From an uncultured Acetatifactor sp. (lineage in GTDB: Bacteria > Bacillota > Clostridia > Lachnospirales > Lachnospiraceae), in NCBI GenBank assembly GCA_948496895.1, contig CAOOJO010000127.1, forward strand, positions 1-7,353: 7,353 bases of DNA. Reading direction: 5' to 3'. Below are positions 1 through 4,611 of this stretch, one piece after another. Position 1 is the first letter of the stretch; every line of letters starts with the position of its first letter. The notes below the pieces were generated by a model that saw only the letters and a program-made list of their open reading frames with translations, did no database searches and had not been told where the DNA came from. The translations under genes and the position numbers were made by a program.

Positions 1-63
1 AACTTCCTGCGTCTGTTTTGTATCGTCCGACACCTTACCACCTCGATTTCTAAAACTCCATGC

Positions 64-243
64 TTATGGAACTGCTAATGTTCTATAAGATGTGACACAA
101 GATACGATATATCCTGCTACACTTTGATTATAGAAACTTGATAGTAGAATCCTGTTTTGGATTCTATTATACAAAAAAACGCCTGTCTTTACAATAAAAT
201 TAACATTAAATTTCTTCCTGCCCCGCTTGGTCTTGCTCTTCAT
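64..243 (-). CDS. doubtful small hypothetical ORF (59 codons), possibly a degraded gene
   Basis: The ATG at 243 has a plausible ribosome binding site (AGAAGG, 6 nt upstream). A TTG two codons earlier is the alternative. The product would be very basic at the N terminus (MKSKTKRGRKKF) followed by an unremarkable stretch with little clear hydrophobic or domain pattern. I recognise no family. The frame continues without further stops past the TAA at 64-66 to the window edge (codons for AWSFRNRGGKVSDD and onward), so this may be a longer gene broken by one nonsense codon. The DNA is AT-rich compared with the rest of the window, and a 12-bp hairpin lies inside the frame, which argues against ordinary coding. 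It may be a gene remnant or a chance ORF in acquired DNA. Confidence 0.22.
   Translation of the reverse strand: MKSKTKRGRKKFNVNFIVKTGVFLYNRIQNRILLSSFYNQSVAGYIVSCVTSYRTLAVP
141..170. repeat. 12-bp inverted repeat (hairpin) in AT-rich DNA
   Basis: The arms at 141-152 and 159-170 pair over 12 bp with one G-T wobble; the perfect core is TAGAATCC / GGATTCTA. The loop is 6 nt. Neither strand has a T-run directly after the stem, so it is not a classical terminator. It lies inside the doubtful small ORF. Its role is unknown. Confidence 0.5.
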
Positions 244-276
244 AGCCAACCTTCTTTACAAATTTCCAAAATACCA

Positions 277-309
277 CAAGGGACACCTCCTTATGTGAAG
301 TGTCCCTTG
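277..309. repeat. 10-bp perfect inverted repeat between the left ORF and the CD3324-family gene
   Basis: CAAGGGACAC at 277-286 pairs perfectly with GTGTCCCTTG at 300-309 around a 13-nt loop. On the plus strand it is followed, after eight bases, by CTTTTTAT. On the minus strand it is followed by a moderately T-rich stretch (TGGTATTTTGG). It lies 45 nt beyond the stop of the CD3324-family gene and could act as a poor terminator for it. On the minus strand the loop carries AAGGAG, a ribosome-binding-site-like string. The role is uncertain: terminator, mobile-element end or RNA hairpin. Confidence 0.5.
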
Positions 310-354
310 GCCCTCTCTTTTTATAGTCTGTATTAAGTCTTCATTTTATCTGTT

Positions 355-621
355 TTACAGATTTTGATAAATAATCCTGCGGATCGTATGCTCCGAGAGA
401 TAATACTTCGCGGCGAGGCATTCCACCGTGGCGCCATTGCCGTATTCCTGCATGATCTCCAGGTTGCGCTGCCTGAGCTTCTCTCTGCAGCCGGACAGCT
501 CCCCCCAGCACCGGCGCTGCTCTTCCCTGGCGGGGATATAGAGATATCCGCCCTGGATGTAGCGCTGGAGCTCCTCTACCAGCTCCTGGGGGAGAAGCGT
601 CTTTGCGTTTATATATTTCAT
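355..621 (-). CDS. CD3324-family small HTH protein (Mor-like C-terminal helix-turn-helix)
   Basis: The 88-residue product matches my recollection of the CD3324 family of Clostridia in length and sequence: N-terminal MKYINAKTLLPQELVEELQR, then YIQGGYLYIP (21-30), a conserved W39-G40, a basic helix around CREKLRQRN (45-53), and a C-terminal helix-turn-helix at about 65-85 (LAAKYYLSEHTIRRII). The C-terminal pattern resembles the Mor/C transcription activator fold, so DNA binding is likely, but no target is known. I chose ATG 621 because AAGGGAG lies 6 nt upstream and the family starts at MKYIN; a TTG at 651 would add ten unlikely residues. The gene follows the leader region at 622-815 and is about 240 bases downstream of the ABC permease on the same strand. 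The assignment is from memory of the family. Confidence 0.8.
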   Translation of the reverse strand: MKYINAKTLLPQELVEELQRYIQGGYLYIPAREEQRRCWGELSGCREKLRQRNLEIMQEYGNGATVECLAAKYYLSEHTIRRIIYQNL

Positions 622-647
622 TGCGGGCTCCCTTCTTGACAGTGTCT

Positions 648-722
648 TCAAGCGTCAAGCCAGCAATCAATAGCGACTGGTTGCCTTTTTAAGAATGTGC
701 CCTTGGCAACTTTGTACGCCAT
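648..722 (-). CDS. possible 24-codon micro-ORF in the CD3324-family leader
   Basis: The ATG lies inside the 3' arm of the first leader hairpin. The frame encodes 24 residues beginning MAYKVAKGTFLKRQPV and ends in a TGA at 648-650 that abuts the upstream TTG (651) of the CD3324-family frame. The residue composition looks protein-like, but the ribosome binding site is weak (only GTGACGG nearby). It could be a second leader peptide, the remnant of another gene, or chance. Confidence 0.2.
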   Translation of the reverse strand: MAYKVAKGTFLKRQPVAIDCWLDA

Positions 723-732
723 GCAGCCGTCA

Positions 733-783
733 CTATCTACTGGCTCTGCATGGGCCCGCAGGTTCTAAACCTCGGATGCGCAT
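733..783 (-). CDS. candidate 16-residue leader peptide MRIRGLEPAGPCRASR
   Basis: The ATG at 783 is preceded by a purine-rich stretch: GAGGGGGG ends 6 nt upstream, and AAAGGAG lies at 797-803. It is one of the best-looking ribosome binding sites in the window. The peptide has five arginines and ends in TAG inside the loop region of the 719-753 hairpin. A ribosome on this ORF would therefore melt that hairpin, the arrangement seen in leader-peptide control of resistance and regulator genes. No resemblance to a named leader peptide is claimed. Confidence 0.4.
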   Translation of the reverse strand: MRIRGLEPAGPCRASR

Positions 784-821
784 AGAGTTCCCCCCTCTCC
801 TTTAAAAATATGGCTATTGTC

Positions 822-830
822 ATTATCTCA
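822..830 (-). promoter_or_regulatory. candidate extended -10 promoter for the CD3324-family transcript
   Basis: Read on the minus strand, TGAGATAAT gives an extended -10 (TG-n-GATAAT, five of six bases matching TATAAT). The -35 region 17 nt upstream (TTCCCT) is poor. It lies in the gap after the ABC permease stop (863) and would start RNA near 815, just ahead of the leader ORF. A small hairpin TTCCC / GGGAA (836-840 / 846-850) lies just upstream but lacks a T-run, so read-through from the ABC operon into this gene is also possible. Confidence 0.4.
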
Positions 831-862
831 TACTTTTCCCGAAAAGGGAAGGGGGGAAACTT

Positions 863-1942
863 TTATCTGGAACGGATCTCCTGCCGCATGAACGACACAT
901 AGGAGATGGCGAACACCACCAGCATCAGCGCCGCCAGCCCGGTGAGATGGGGCCATACCAGAAGCAGGCTCTGGCCCAGGGTCAGGTTGCTGGAGATGGC
1001 TCCGCTGAGCTGCGCGATGGTCACCGCGTTGATCGCCCTCACCCCCGGGTTCAGCACGGTGCTGGCCGCCTCCGCGAACAGGTAATAGGGCGAGATCCGG
1101 TTCAGGTTCAGCTCGCAGGAATAGTTCTTCATCTCGTTCATCATGGCCTGCATCTCATTCCCATTTACAGGGTACAGAGCATCCGCGATGATCCCGGCCA
1201 GGAGGCTGACGAAGATGGCGCAGAACAGCCACACCGCGATACAGGCCAAAGCCGAGGTGGCCGCATGTCTGCAAATCGTGGAGAACAGGATCGCCATGGC
1301 CAGCCAGAAGCCGATATAGACTACGCAGAAGCATAGATAAATGAACAGCCTGCCGATTTCCTCCCCGGAGGGGATCAGCCCTGTGGCGATCACTCCCACG
1401 GAGCCGATCAGCAGCCCCGAGGCGAACACCATCACGGCACTGATGAAGAGCCCTGCCAGGAACTTGCTGATGATGATCTGGTCCCGGTACAGGGGCTGGC
1501 TCACCAGGCGGTTCAGCGTCCCTTCCGTCCGTTCGCTGTTGATGGCGTCGAAGCCCATGAAGATGCCGATGAAGGGGCCCATCAGCGCCATCAGCGAGTT
1601 GTAGGAGGGGATGGAGTTGGCGCTGACCGTGAACAGCTTTAAGAACAGGAAGTCCGTGGCCGTGTTCCCGCCCTCTATGGCCTCCGCCAGCCCCGACACC
1701 GCCGCGTAGAAGCCGGACACGGTAATCAGCGCGGTCAGCACCACGAACAGAATCATCCGCCTGCTGTTTATGAATTCCGCCGTCTCCTTCTGGAACAGCA
1801 CCTTCAGAACATGGTAGCGGCGATTCCCCTCTGACTGCACCCGGCTTCCGGTGCCTTCCCCTCCAGCGTCCTCCCTTCGGGAGCCGCCCTCCCGGGCCAG
1901 CTCCTTTGCCCGGGAATCCGCAGGAGCTTTTATTGTCTGCAT
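863..1942 (-). CDS. ABC-2 type transporter permease, third gene of the NEW3-ABC operon
   Basis: The 359-residue membrane protein should form the channel for the ATPase encoded just upstream. Hydrophobic segments lie at about 63-85, 112-131, 158-190, 196-222, 227-254 and 326-350. The cytoplasmic stretch at 131-161 (FDAINSERTEGTLNRLVSQP onward) is the typical ABC-2 coupling motif with its E-x-x-EGT-L pattern. A soluble loop at about 258-300 lies between the last two segments. I chose ATG 1942, 7 nt after the ATPase stop; in-frame TTG and GTG codons upstream would overlap the ATPase gene. The ribosome binding site is weak, suggesting coupled translation. Odd: about 40 hydrophilic, Gly/Arg/Glu-rich residues precede the usual family start (YHVLKVLFQKETAEF, 43-57). 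Confidence 0.9.
   Translation of the reverse strand: MQTIKAPADSRAKELAREGGSRREDAGGEGTGSRVQSEGNRRYHVLKVLFQKETAEFINSRRMILFVVLTALITVSGFYAAVSGLAEAIEGGNTATDFLFLKLFTVSANSIPSYNSLMALMGPFIGIFMGFDAINSERTEGTLNRLVSQPLYRDQIIISKFLAGLFISAVMVFASGLLIGSVGVIATGLIPSGEEIGRLFIYLCFCVVYIGFWLAMAILFSTICRHAATSALACIAVWLFCAIFVSLLAGIIADALYPVNGNEMQAMMNEMKNYSCELNLNRISPYYLFAEAASTVLNPGVRAINAVTIAQLSGAISSNLTLGQSLLLVWPHLTGLAALMLVVFAISYVSFMRQEIRSR
1871..1914. repeat. two adjacent GC-rich hairpins at the start of the permease gene
   Basis: CCCGGGC (1891-1897) pairs with GCCCGGG (1908-1914) around a 10-nt loop. CTCCC (1871-1875) pairs with GGGAG (1879-1883) around TTC. In the minus-strand mRNA the first loop displays AAAGGAG. Both lie within the unusual N-terminal extension of the permease, shortly after the ATPase stop, so they could affect permease translation or transcript processing. 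This is inference from base pairing only. Confidence 0.4.
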
Positions 1943-1949
1943 GCTTGCT

Positions 1950-2903
1950 TTACCCAACCTGCTCACCTGCCTTCTCAAAATATTTCCGATAAATCTCGTC
2001 CAAATCGCTGCCCGCCTGCCGCAGGTGCATGATGGTGTAGCCCTCCTCGGTCAGCTTCTTAGACAGCGCCCTGCGCAGGTCGAAGGAGGAATGGATGACA
2101 TACACGTCGCTGTTCCTCTCGATGTCCAGGACGCCCTTCATCTCCTTCAGAATCCTCTGCAGGCTCACATTGTCCGGATATACGGACAGCTCCAGGGTGC
2201 CCGTGCCGTCCCTTCCGATCTGCTGCCCCAGCTCCTCCAAGGTGCCGCAGGCCACCATCCTGCCCTTTACGAAGATGCCCATGCGGTCGCAGACCCGCTG
2301 CACCTGGTAGAGCTGGTGGGAGGAGAGGAGGATCGTCCTGCCGTCCCGCTCCGCCAGATCCCGGATCAGCCACATCAGCTCCCTGACGCCCTCCGGGTCT
2401 ATGCCTAAGGTGGGCTCGTCCATGATGATGATGTCCGGATCCTTCATCAGCACGTCCGCGATTCCCAGGCGCTGGCGCATGCCTCTGGAATACGTCCCTG
2501 TCTTCTTGTCCGCGGCCTGGGTCATGCCCACCCGCTCCAAAAGCCGGTCGATGCGCTCCTCCAGCTCCTTGCCCTCCAGGCCGTTGACGCGCCCCATGAA
2601 GCGCAGGTTCTCCCGGCCCGTCATGGTGCCGTAGAAGCCCACGTTGTCCGGCAGATACCCCACCGCCTTCTTCACCTCCAGGGCGTTGCGGGCGCAGTCC
2701 AAGCCGTGGATCGTGGCCTTGCCCGCGTCCGGCTCCGTAAGCCCCAGGAGCATCAGGGTGGTGGTGGTCTTGCCCGCGCCGTTTGGCCCCAGCAGGCCGA
2801 ACACCTCGCCCTTTCGAATCTCCAGGTTCAGATGGTCAACGGCGGTGAGCTCGCCGTAGATTTTAGTGAGGTCCTCTGTACGGATGACTATATTGGATTC
2901 CAT
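1950..2903 (-). CDS. ABC transporter ATPase, second gene of the NEW3-ABC operon
   Basis: The 317-residue cytoplasmic ATPase is of the drug/Na-export-like ABC-2 class and should power the permease encoded next. Visible motifs: Walker A GPNGAGKTT (39-47), Q-loop region VGYLPDN (81-87, with Asp-Asn where Gln is common), signature YSRGMRQRL (138-146, the variant usual in this class), Walker B IIIMDEPTLGID (158-169) and H-loop His196 in LLSSH. After about residue 225 comes an accessory C-terminal domain (to about 300) ending in a DLDEIYRKYFEKAGE tail typical of these ATPases. The ATG at 2903 has AGGAGG 6 nt upstream, inside the last codons of the NEW3 gene, whose stop is only 3 nt before it. Translational coupling is likely. 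The substrate is unknown. Confidence 0.93.
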   Translation of the reverse strand: MESNIVIRTEDLTKIYGELTAVDHLNLEIRKGEVFGLLGPNGAGKTTTTLMLLGLTEPDAGKATIHGLDCARNALEVKKAVGYLPDNVGFYGTMTGRENLRFMGRVNGLEGKELEERIDRLLERVGMTQAADKKTGTYSRGMRQRLGIADVLMKDPDIIIMDEPTLGIDPEGVRELMWLIRDLAERDGRTILLSSHQLYQVQRVCDRMGIFVKGRMVACGTLEELGQQIGRDGTGTLELSVYPDNVSLQRILKEMKGVLDIERNSDVYVIHSSFDLRRALSKKLTEEGYTIMHLRQAGSDLDEIYRKYFEKAGEQVG

Positions 2904-2906
2904 ACC

Positions 2907-4094
2907 CTACCTCCTGCCGTATTTCTTCATGATGCCGTACAGGCCCGCCGCCACGGCGATGATGATGACCAGGGCGAAGATGCCCCAGCCGGTCTGGGTC
3001 TTCACGGTGATGCGGAAGCTGGCCTGGGCGGACTGGTTGTCGCAGGAGGCGCTCATGATGGTGGCATAGTCCCCTGTCAGGGAATCCTTGCCCGGCACCA
3101 CATGGGCCACCACCTCCTTGGAAGCCCCGGGCTCCAGCGCATCGATCACGCTGCTGTCAAAGCTCACCTCCCACCCGGCAGGCGCGGAGGACGTGAGGGA
3201 GATGTTCTCCAGGGCGATATTGCCGGTGTTGGTGAGCTTCAGGGTCACGTTGGACTCCTTGTTCGCGAAAGCGTCAAAGGACAGACGGCCGTCCGTTGTG
3301 GACAGCTCCAGTCCATAGGTGCCCAGGATCTTCACGTTCAGCGCCGTGGACAGCTGCTCCTTGGCGGAGGTGGCCGCGCACTCCACCGTATAGTCCCCCG
3401 CCTCCACCTTCTCCGGCGGGGTCACGGTGATGGTCACGCTGGCGCTGCTGCCGGACTCCACCTCCAGGCTGGAGACCTGGGTGGAATTGCTGCTGAAGGC
3501 CACTGTCCAGCCCGCGGGGGCGTTGGAGGAGAAATTGTAGTTCTGGGTGTTCAGGGTGTTGTTGGCGATGGTGGTGGAATAGGAGAACGTGGTCCCGGAG
3601 ACGCCCTCCTGATCCGGATACTCCACATGGAAATTGCTCTCCCCGGACTCCAGGCCGCTGACCGTGAGGGTGAGGATCAGGTCGTCCTCAGAGCCTGCCT
3701 CCGACGCCGCGTGGAGCACGATTTCATAGGTTCCGTCCGCCACGTCGGAGGGGACCGTGGTCTGGAAGGTGGCGATGGTGTCCGCCCCGTCCCCGCTGGC
3801 GTGCACCTTGGTCACCTCGTAGCTGCCGCTCTTGAAGAACCCGGTGAAGCCCTCCGGCATGGAAGCCACGGACAGGGCCACGTCCGAGCCCGCCGCGTTG
3901 CTCCCGGCCAGGTGCAGATTGAAGCTTAAGGCATCCCCCGCGGTGACATGGATGCCGGGACTGTCCGTATAGAAGTCAAAGCCCTCCGCCGCATGCACGG
4001 GCAGCGCCGCCAGGCACAGATACAGCACCGCCGCCATAGCCGCCACCAGGGCCGTCACAGAAGTCCGTGGTCTTGAAAGAATCCTTTGTCTCAT
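2907..4094 (-). CDS. secreted, C-terminally anchored NEW3/Ig-like repeat protein, first gene of the NEW3-ABC operon
   Basis: The 395-residue product begins with a basic N terminus and a hydrophobic signal segment (about 12-33, likely cleavage after VHA at 35). Three Ig-like beta-sandwich repeats follow at about 39-147, 153-256 and 259-366. The last two carry the near-identical motif APAGW-x-V-x-F (192-200 and 305-311), and the first has a related MPEGF (79-83). This is the NEW3 (NPCBM-associated) type of domain, often predicted to bind surface ligands or sugars. A single membrane helix (about 370-388) and a basic tail (KKYGRR) anchor it with the repeats outside the cell. I chose ATG 4094 (AAGGAGG 10 nt upstream) because it starts at the signal peptide; the open frame upstream to 4253 is noncoding in character. 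It is tightly joined to the ATPase gene, so it probably acts with the transporter, perhaps as extracytoplasmic receptor or adaptor. I could not identify a convincing promoter in 4095-4246. Confidence 0.88.
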   Translation of the reverse strand: MRQRILSRPRTSVTALVAAMAAVLYLCLAALPVHAAEGFDFYTDSPGIHVTAGDALSFNLHLAGSNAAGSDVALSVASMPEGFTGFFKSGSYEVTKVHASGDGADTIATFQTTVPSDVADGTYEIVLHAASEAGSEDDLILTLTVSGLESGESNFHVEYPDQEGVSGTTFSYSTTIANNTLNTQNYNFSSNAPAGWTVAFSSNSTQVSSLEVESGSSASVTITVTPPEKVEAGDYTVECAATSAKEQLSTALNVKILGTYGLELSTTDGRLSFDAFANKESNVTLKLTNTGNIALENISLTSSAPAGWEVSFDSSVIDALEPGASKEVVAHVVPGKDSLTGDYATIMSASCDNQSAQASFRITVKTQTGWGIFALVIIIAVAAGLYGIMKKYGRR

Positions 4095-4213
4095 GGTAGA
4101 ACAACCTCCTTGATTTGTATTGATATGGAAAAATATATCAGGGAGGCGTGAAAACTTTATGGGGATTCGGTGAAAAAAATGTGTTTGAACTTTGAAAAAA
4201 GTGTGATCTTTGT

Positions 4214-4236
4214 CTGCGCAAACCCGAAAGGCGCAG
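4214..4236. repeat. inverted repeat just upstream of the right-reading promoter
   Basis: CTGCGC (4214-4219) pairs with GCGCAG (4231-4236) over an 11-nt loop and is followed on the plus strand by TTTTTAT (4237-4243). It ends 10 nt before the -35 box at 4247. It could be a small terminator stopping antisense transcription from the left, or an operator for a regulator of either divergent operon. Nothing in the sequence decides between these. Confidence 0.35.
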
Positions 4237-4246
4237 TTTTTATCCC

Positions 4247-4275
4247 TTGACACACCGCCCCCGATGCATTATACT
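4247..4275 (+). promoter_or_regulatory. strong sigma-70/sigma-A promoter for the right-hand ABC operon leader
   Basis: TTGACA (4247-4252), a 17-nt spacer and TATACT (4270-4275) form a near-consensus housekeeping promoter. Transcription should start near 4281-4284. It reads into the structured leader, and no equally good promoter is visible between the two terminators and the ATPase start at 4612. Confidence 0.85.
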
Positions 4276-4281
4276 TATTCG

Positions 4282-4460
4282 AAAACGAGGAAAGAGAGGT
4301 ATCGTATGTTAAGCTTGGTGGATGTGGAGGTGCTCCGCAACTGAACACGGGGAGAGGATAGCCGTTTGCCTTTCAGGGGATAGCTATGCCCTTTCGTCTG
4401 CCCTGCAGATGCTTAACATATACTTCTTTTTCAGGAAATATCCTGGACTGTAAATGGAAA
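4282..4460 (+). promoter_or_regulatory. structured leader RNA upstream of tandem terminators (candidate attenuator or riboswitch)
   Basis: The leader can fold into a multibranch element. P1 pairs 4305-4314 with 4411-4420 (10 bp, core ATGTTAAGC / GCTTAACAT). P2 pairs 4323-4329 with 4333-4339 (TGTGGAG / CTCCGCA). P3 pairs CTGAA 4341-4345 with TTCAG 4372-4376, with inner ACGG / CCGT. P5 pairs TCTGC 4397-4401 with GCAGA 4405-4409, directly beside P1. A further hairpin TTCAGGA / TCCTGGA lies at 4430-4436 / 4441-4447. The string GGATAGC occurs twice (4356-4362 and 4378-4384). An alternative pairing joins ATGCTT 4409-4414 to AAGCAT 4459-4464, which would break both P1 and terminator 1. I compared it from memory with common classes (TPP, cobalamin, lysine, SAM, M-box, glycine, guanidine-I, c-di-GMP, c-di-AMP, THF, ZTP, fluoride, T-box, 6S) and saw no match. 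The control mechanism is inferred. Confidence 0.6.
4306..4344 (+). CDS. candidate 12-residue leader peptide MLSLVDVEVLRN
   Basis: The ATG has a fair ribosome binding site (GAGAGG, 6 nt upstream) about 24 nt after the predicted transcription start. The start codon and first codons form the 5' strand of helix P1, and codons 6-12 run through hairpin P2, so a ribosome here would dismantle both. The peptide is rich in Leu and Val (three each). Such an ORF fits ribosome-mediated attenuation, in which stalling or translation rate decides whether the downstream terminator forms. It could also be a chance ORF within an aptamer. Confidence 0.4.
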   Translation: MLSLVDVEVLRN

Positions 4461-4475
4461 GCATGGCCATTGTAG
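4386..4475 (+). CDS. candidate 29-codon leader ORF ending inside terminator 1
   Basis: The ATG follows AGGGG with a 6-nt spacer, a good ribosome binding site. The peptide starts MPFRLPCRCLTYTSFSG and ends in TAG at 4473-4475, at the loop / 3' arm boundary of terminator 1. A ribosome finishing this ORF would cover the terminator stem. The sequence resembles no family I know. The geometry is the main reason to consider it real. Confidence 0.3.
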   Translation: MPFRLPCRCLTYTSFSGNILDCKWKAWPL

Positions 4476-4488
4476 GCTGTGTTTTTTT
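4459..4488 (+). terminator. intrinsic terminator 1 in the ABC leader
   Basis: GCATGGCC (4461-4468) pairs with GGCTGTGT (4475-4482) with some G-T wobbles around the loop ATTGTA. Pairing may extend through AA at 4459-4460 into the T-run. Seven T residues occupy 4482-4488. Its 5' arm is also the partner of the proposed antiterminator strand at 4409-4414. RNA from the 4247 promoter would be about 205 nt if stopped here. Confidence 0.7.
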
Positions 4489-4502
4489 GGTTCCATGAAA
4501 CG

Positions 4503-4560
4503 CCGGCCACGGAGGGAGTATGCCTTTTGCACAGGGCAGAGCCTACCGTGGCCGGTTTTT
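4503..4560 (+). terminator. intrinsic terminator 2 in the ABC leader
   Basis: CCGGCCACGG (4503-4512) pairs perfectly with CCGTGGCCGG (4546-4555), followed by TTTTT (4556-4560) and GTATT. The 33-nt loop can form an inner hairpin TGCC / GGCA (4521-4524 / 4535-4538). It ends 51 nt before the ATPase start, so the ABC genes must be reached by read-through unless an unseen promoter lies within it. Confidence 0.75.
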
Positions 4561-4611
4561 GTATTGTCTAACCGTAAAATAACATGCGCCAAAGCGCGAG
4601 GAGAGTGTCAC

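Larger units (their letters stand above)
622..815 (-). promoter_or_regulatory. structured 5' leader of the CD3324-family gene
   Basis: This stretch of about 190 nt between the candidate promoter and the CD3324-family start holds several stem-loops. CCATGCAG (719-726) pairs with CTGCATGG (746-753). GTTGCC (680-685) pairs with GGCAAC (705-710). CTTGAC (635-640) pairs with GTCAAG (654-659) and ends just before the ribosome binding site. The first hairpin contains the stop codon of a 16-codon leader ORF. No T-run follows any stem in the minus direction, so if the leader is regulatory, control is more likely translational than by termination. I do not recognise a known riboswitch class. That the leader is a regulated RNA is inference. 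Confidence 0.4.

Noticed and set aside
341..670. Minus-strand frame overlapping the CD3324-family gene
   Set aside because: It shares the DNA in another frame; the product after the first ~25 residues is Pro/Gly/Arg-rich shadow sequence, while the CD3324-family frame matches a known family.
711..790. tRNA-like stretch (GGTTCTAAACC resembling a T-arm)
   Set aside because: The T-stem pairs over only three bases, loop position 57 is not a purine, and no acceptor or anticodon stem can be completed.
2706..3929. Long plus-strand open frame of 407 codons opposite the NEW3 and ATPase genes
   Set aside because: It is Gly/His/Arg-rich shadow sequence opposite well-supported genes with clear motifs, without its own ribosome binding site or domain pattern.
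4095..4160. Minus-strand promoter for the NEW3 operon (TATATT or TATCAA as -10)
   Set aside because: No acceptable -35 box occurs at 16-18 nt from any of these -10 candidates, so no site could be assigned.
4095..4253. 53-residue upstream extension of the NEW3 protein
   Set aside because: It would bury the signal peptide, is rich in Phe/Lys/His from AT-rich DNA, and a strong ribosome binding site precedes the Met at 4094.
4282..4488. 6S RNA or T-box leader
   Set aside because: The size would suit 6S, but the fold is multibranched rather than a long rod with a central bubble; no T-box sequence or specifier-loop features were seen.
4495..4611. 39-residue upstream extension of the COG4586-type ATPase
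   Set aside because: It translates through terminator 2, has no ribosome binding site, and the family starts at MNIIETERLTKTY.
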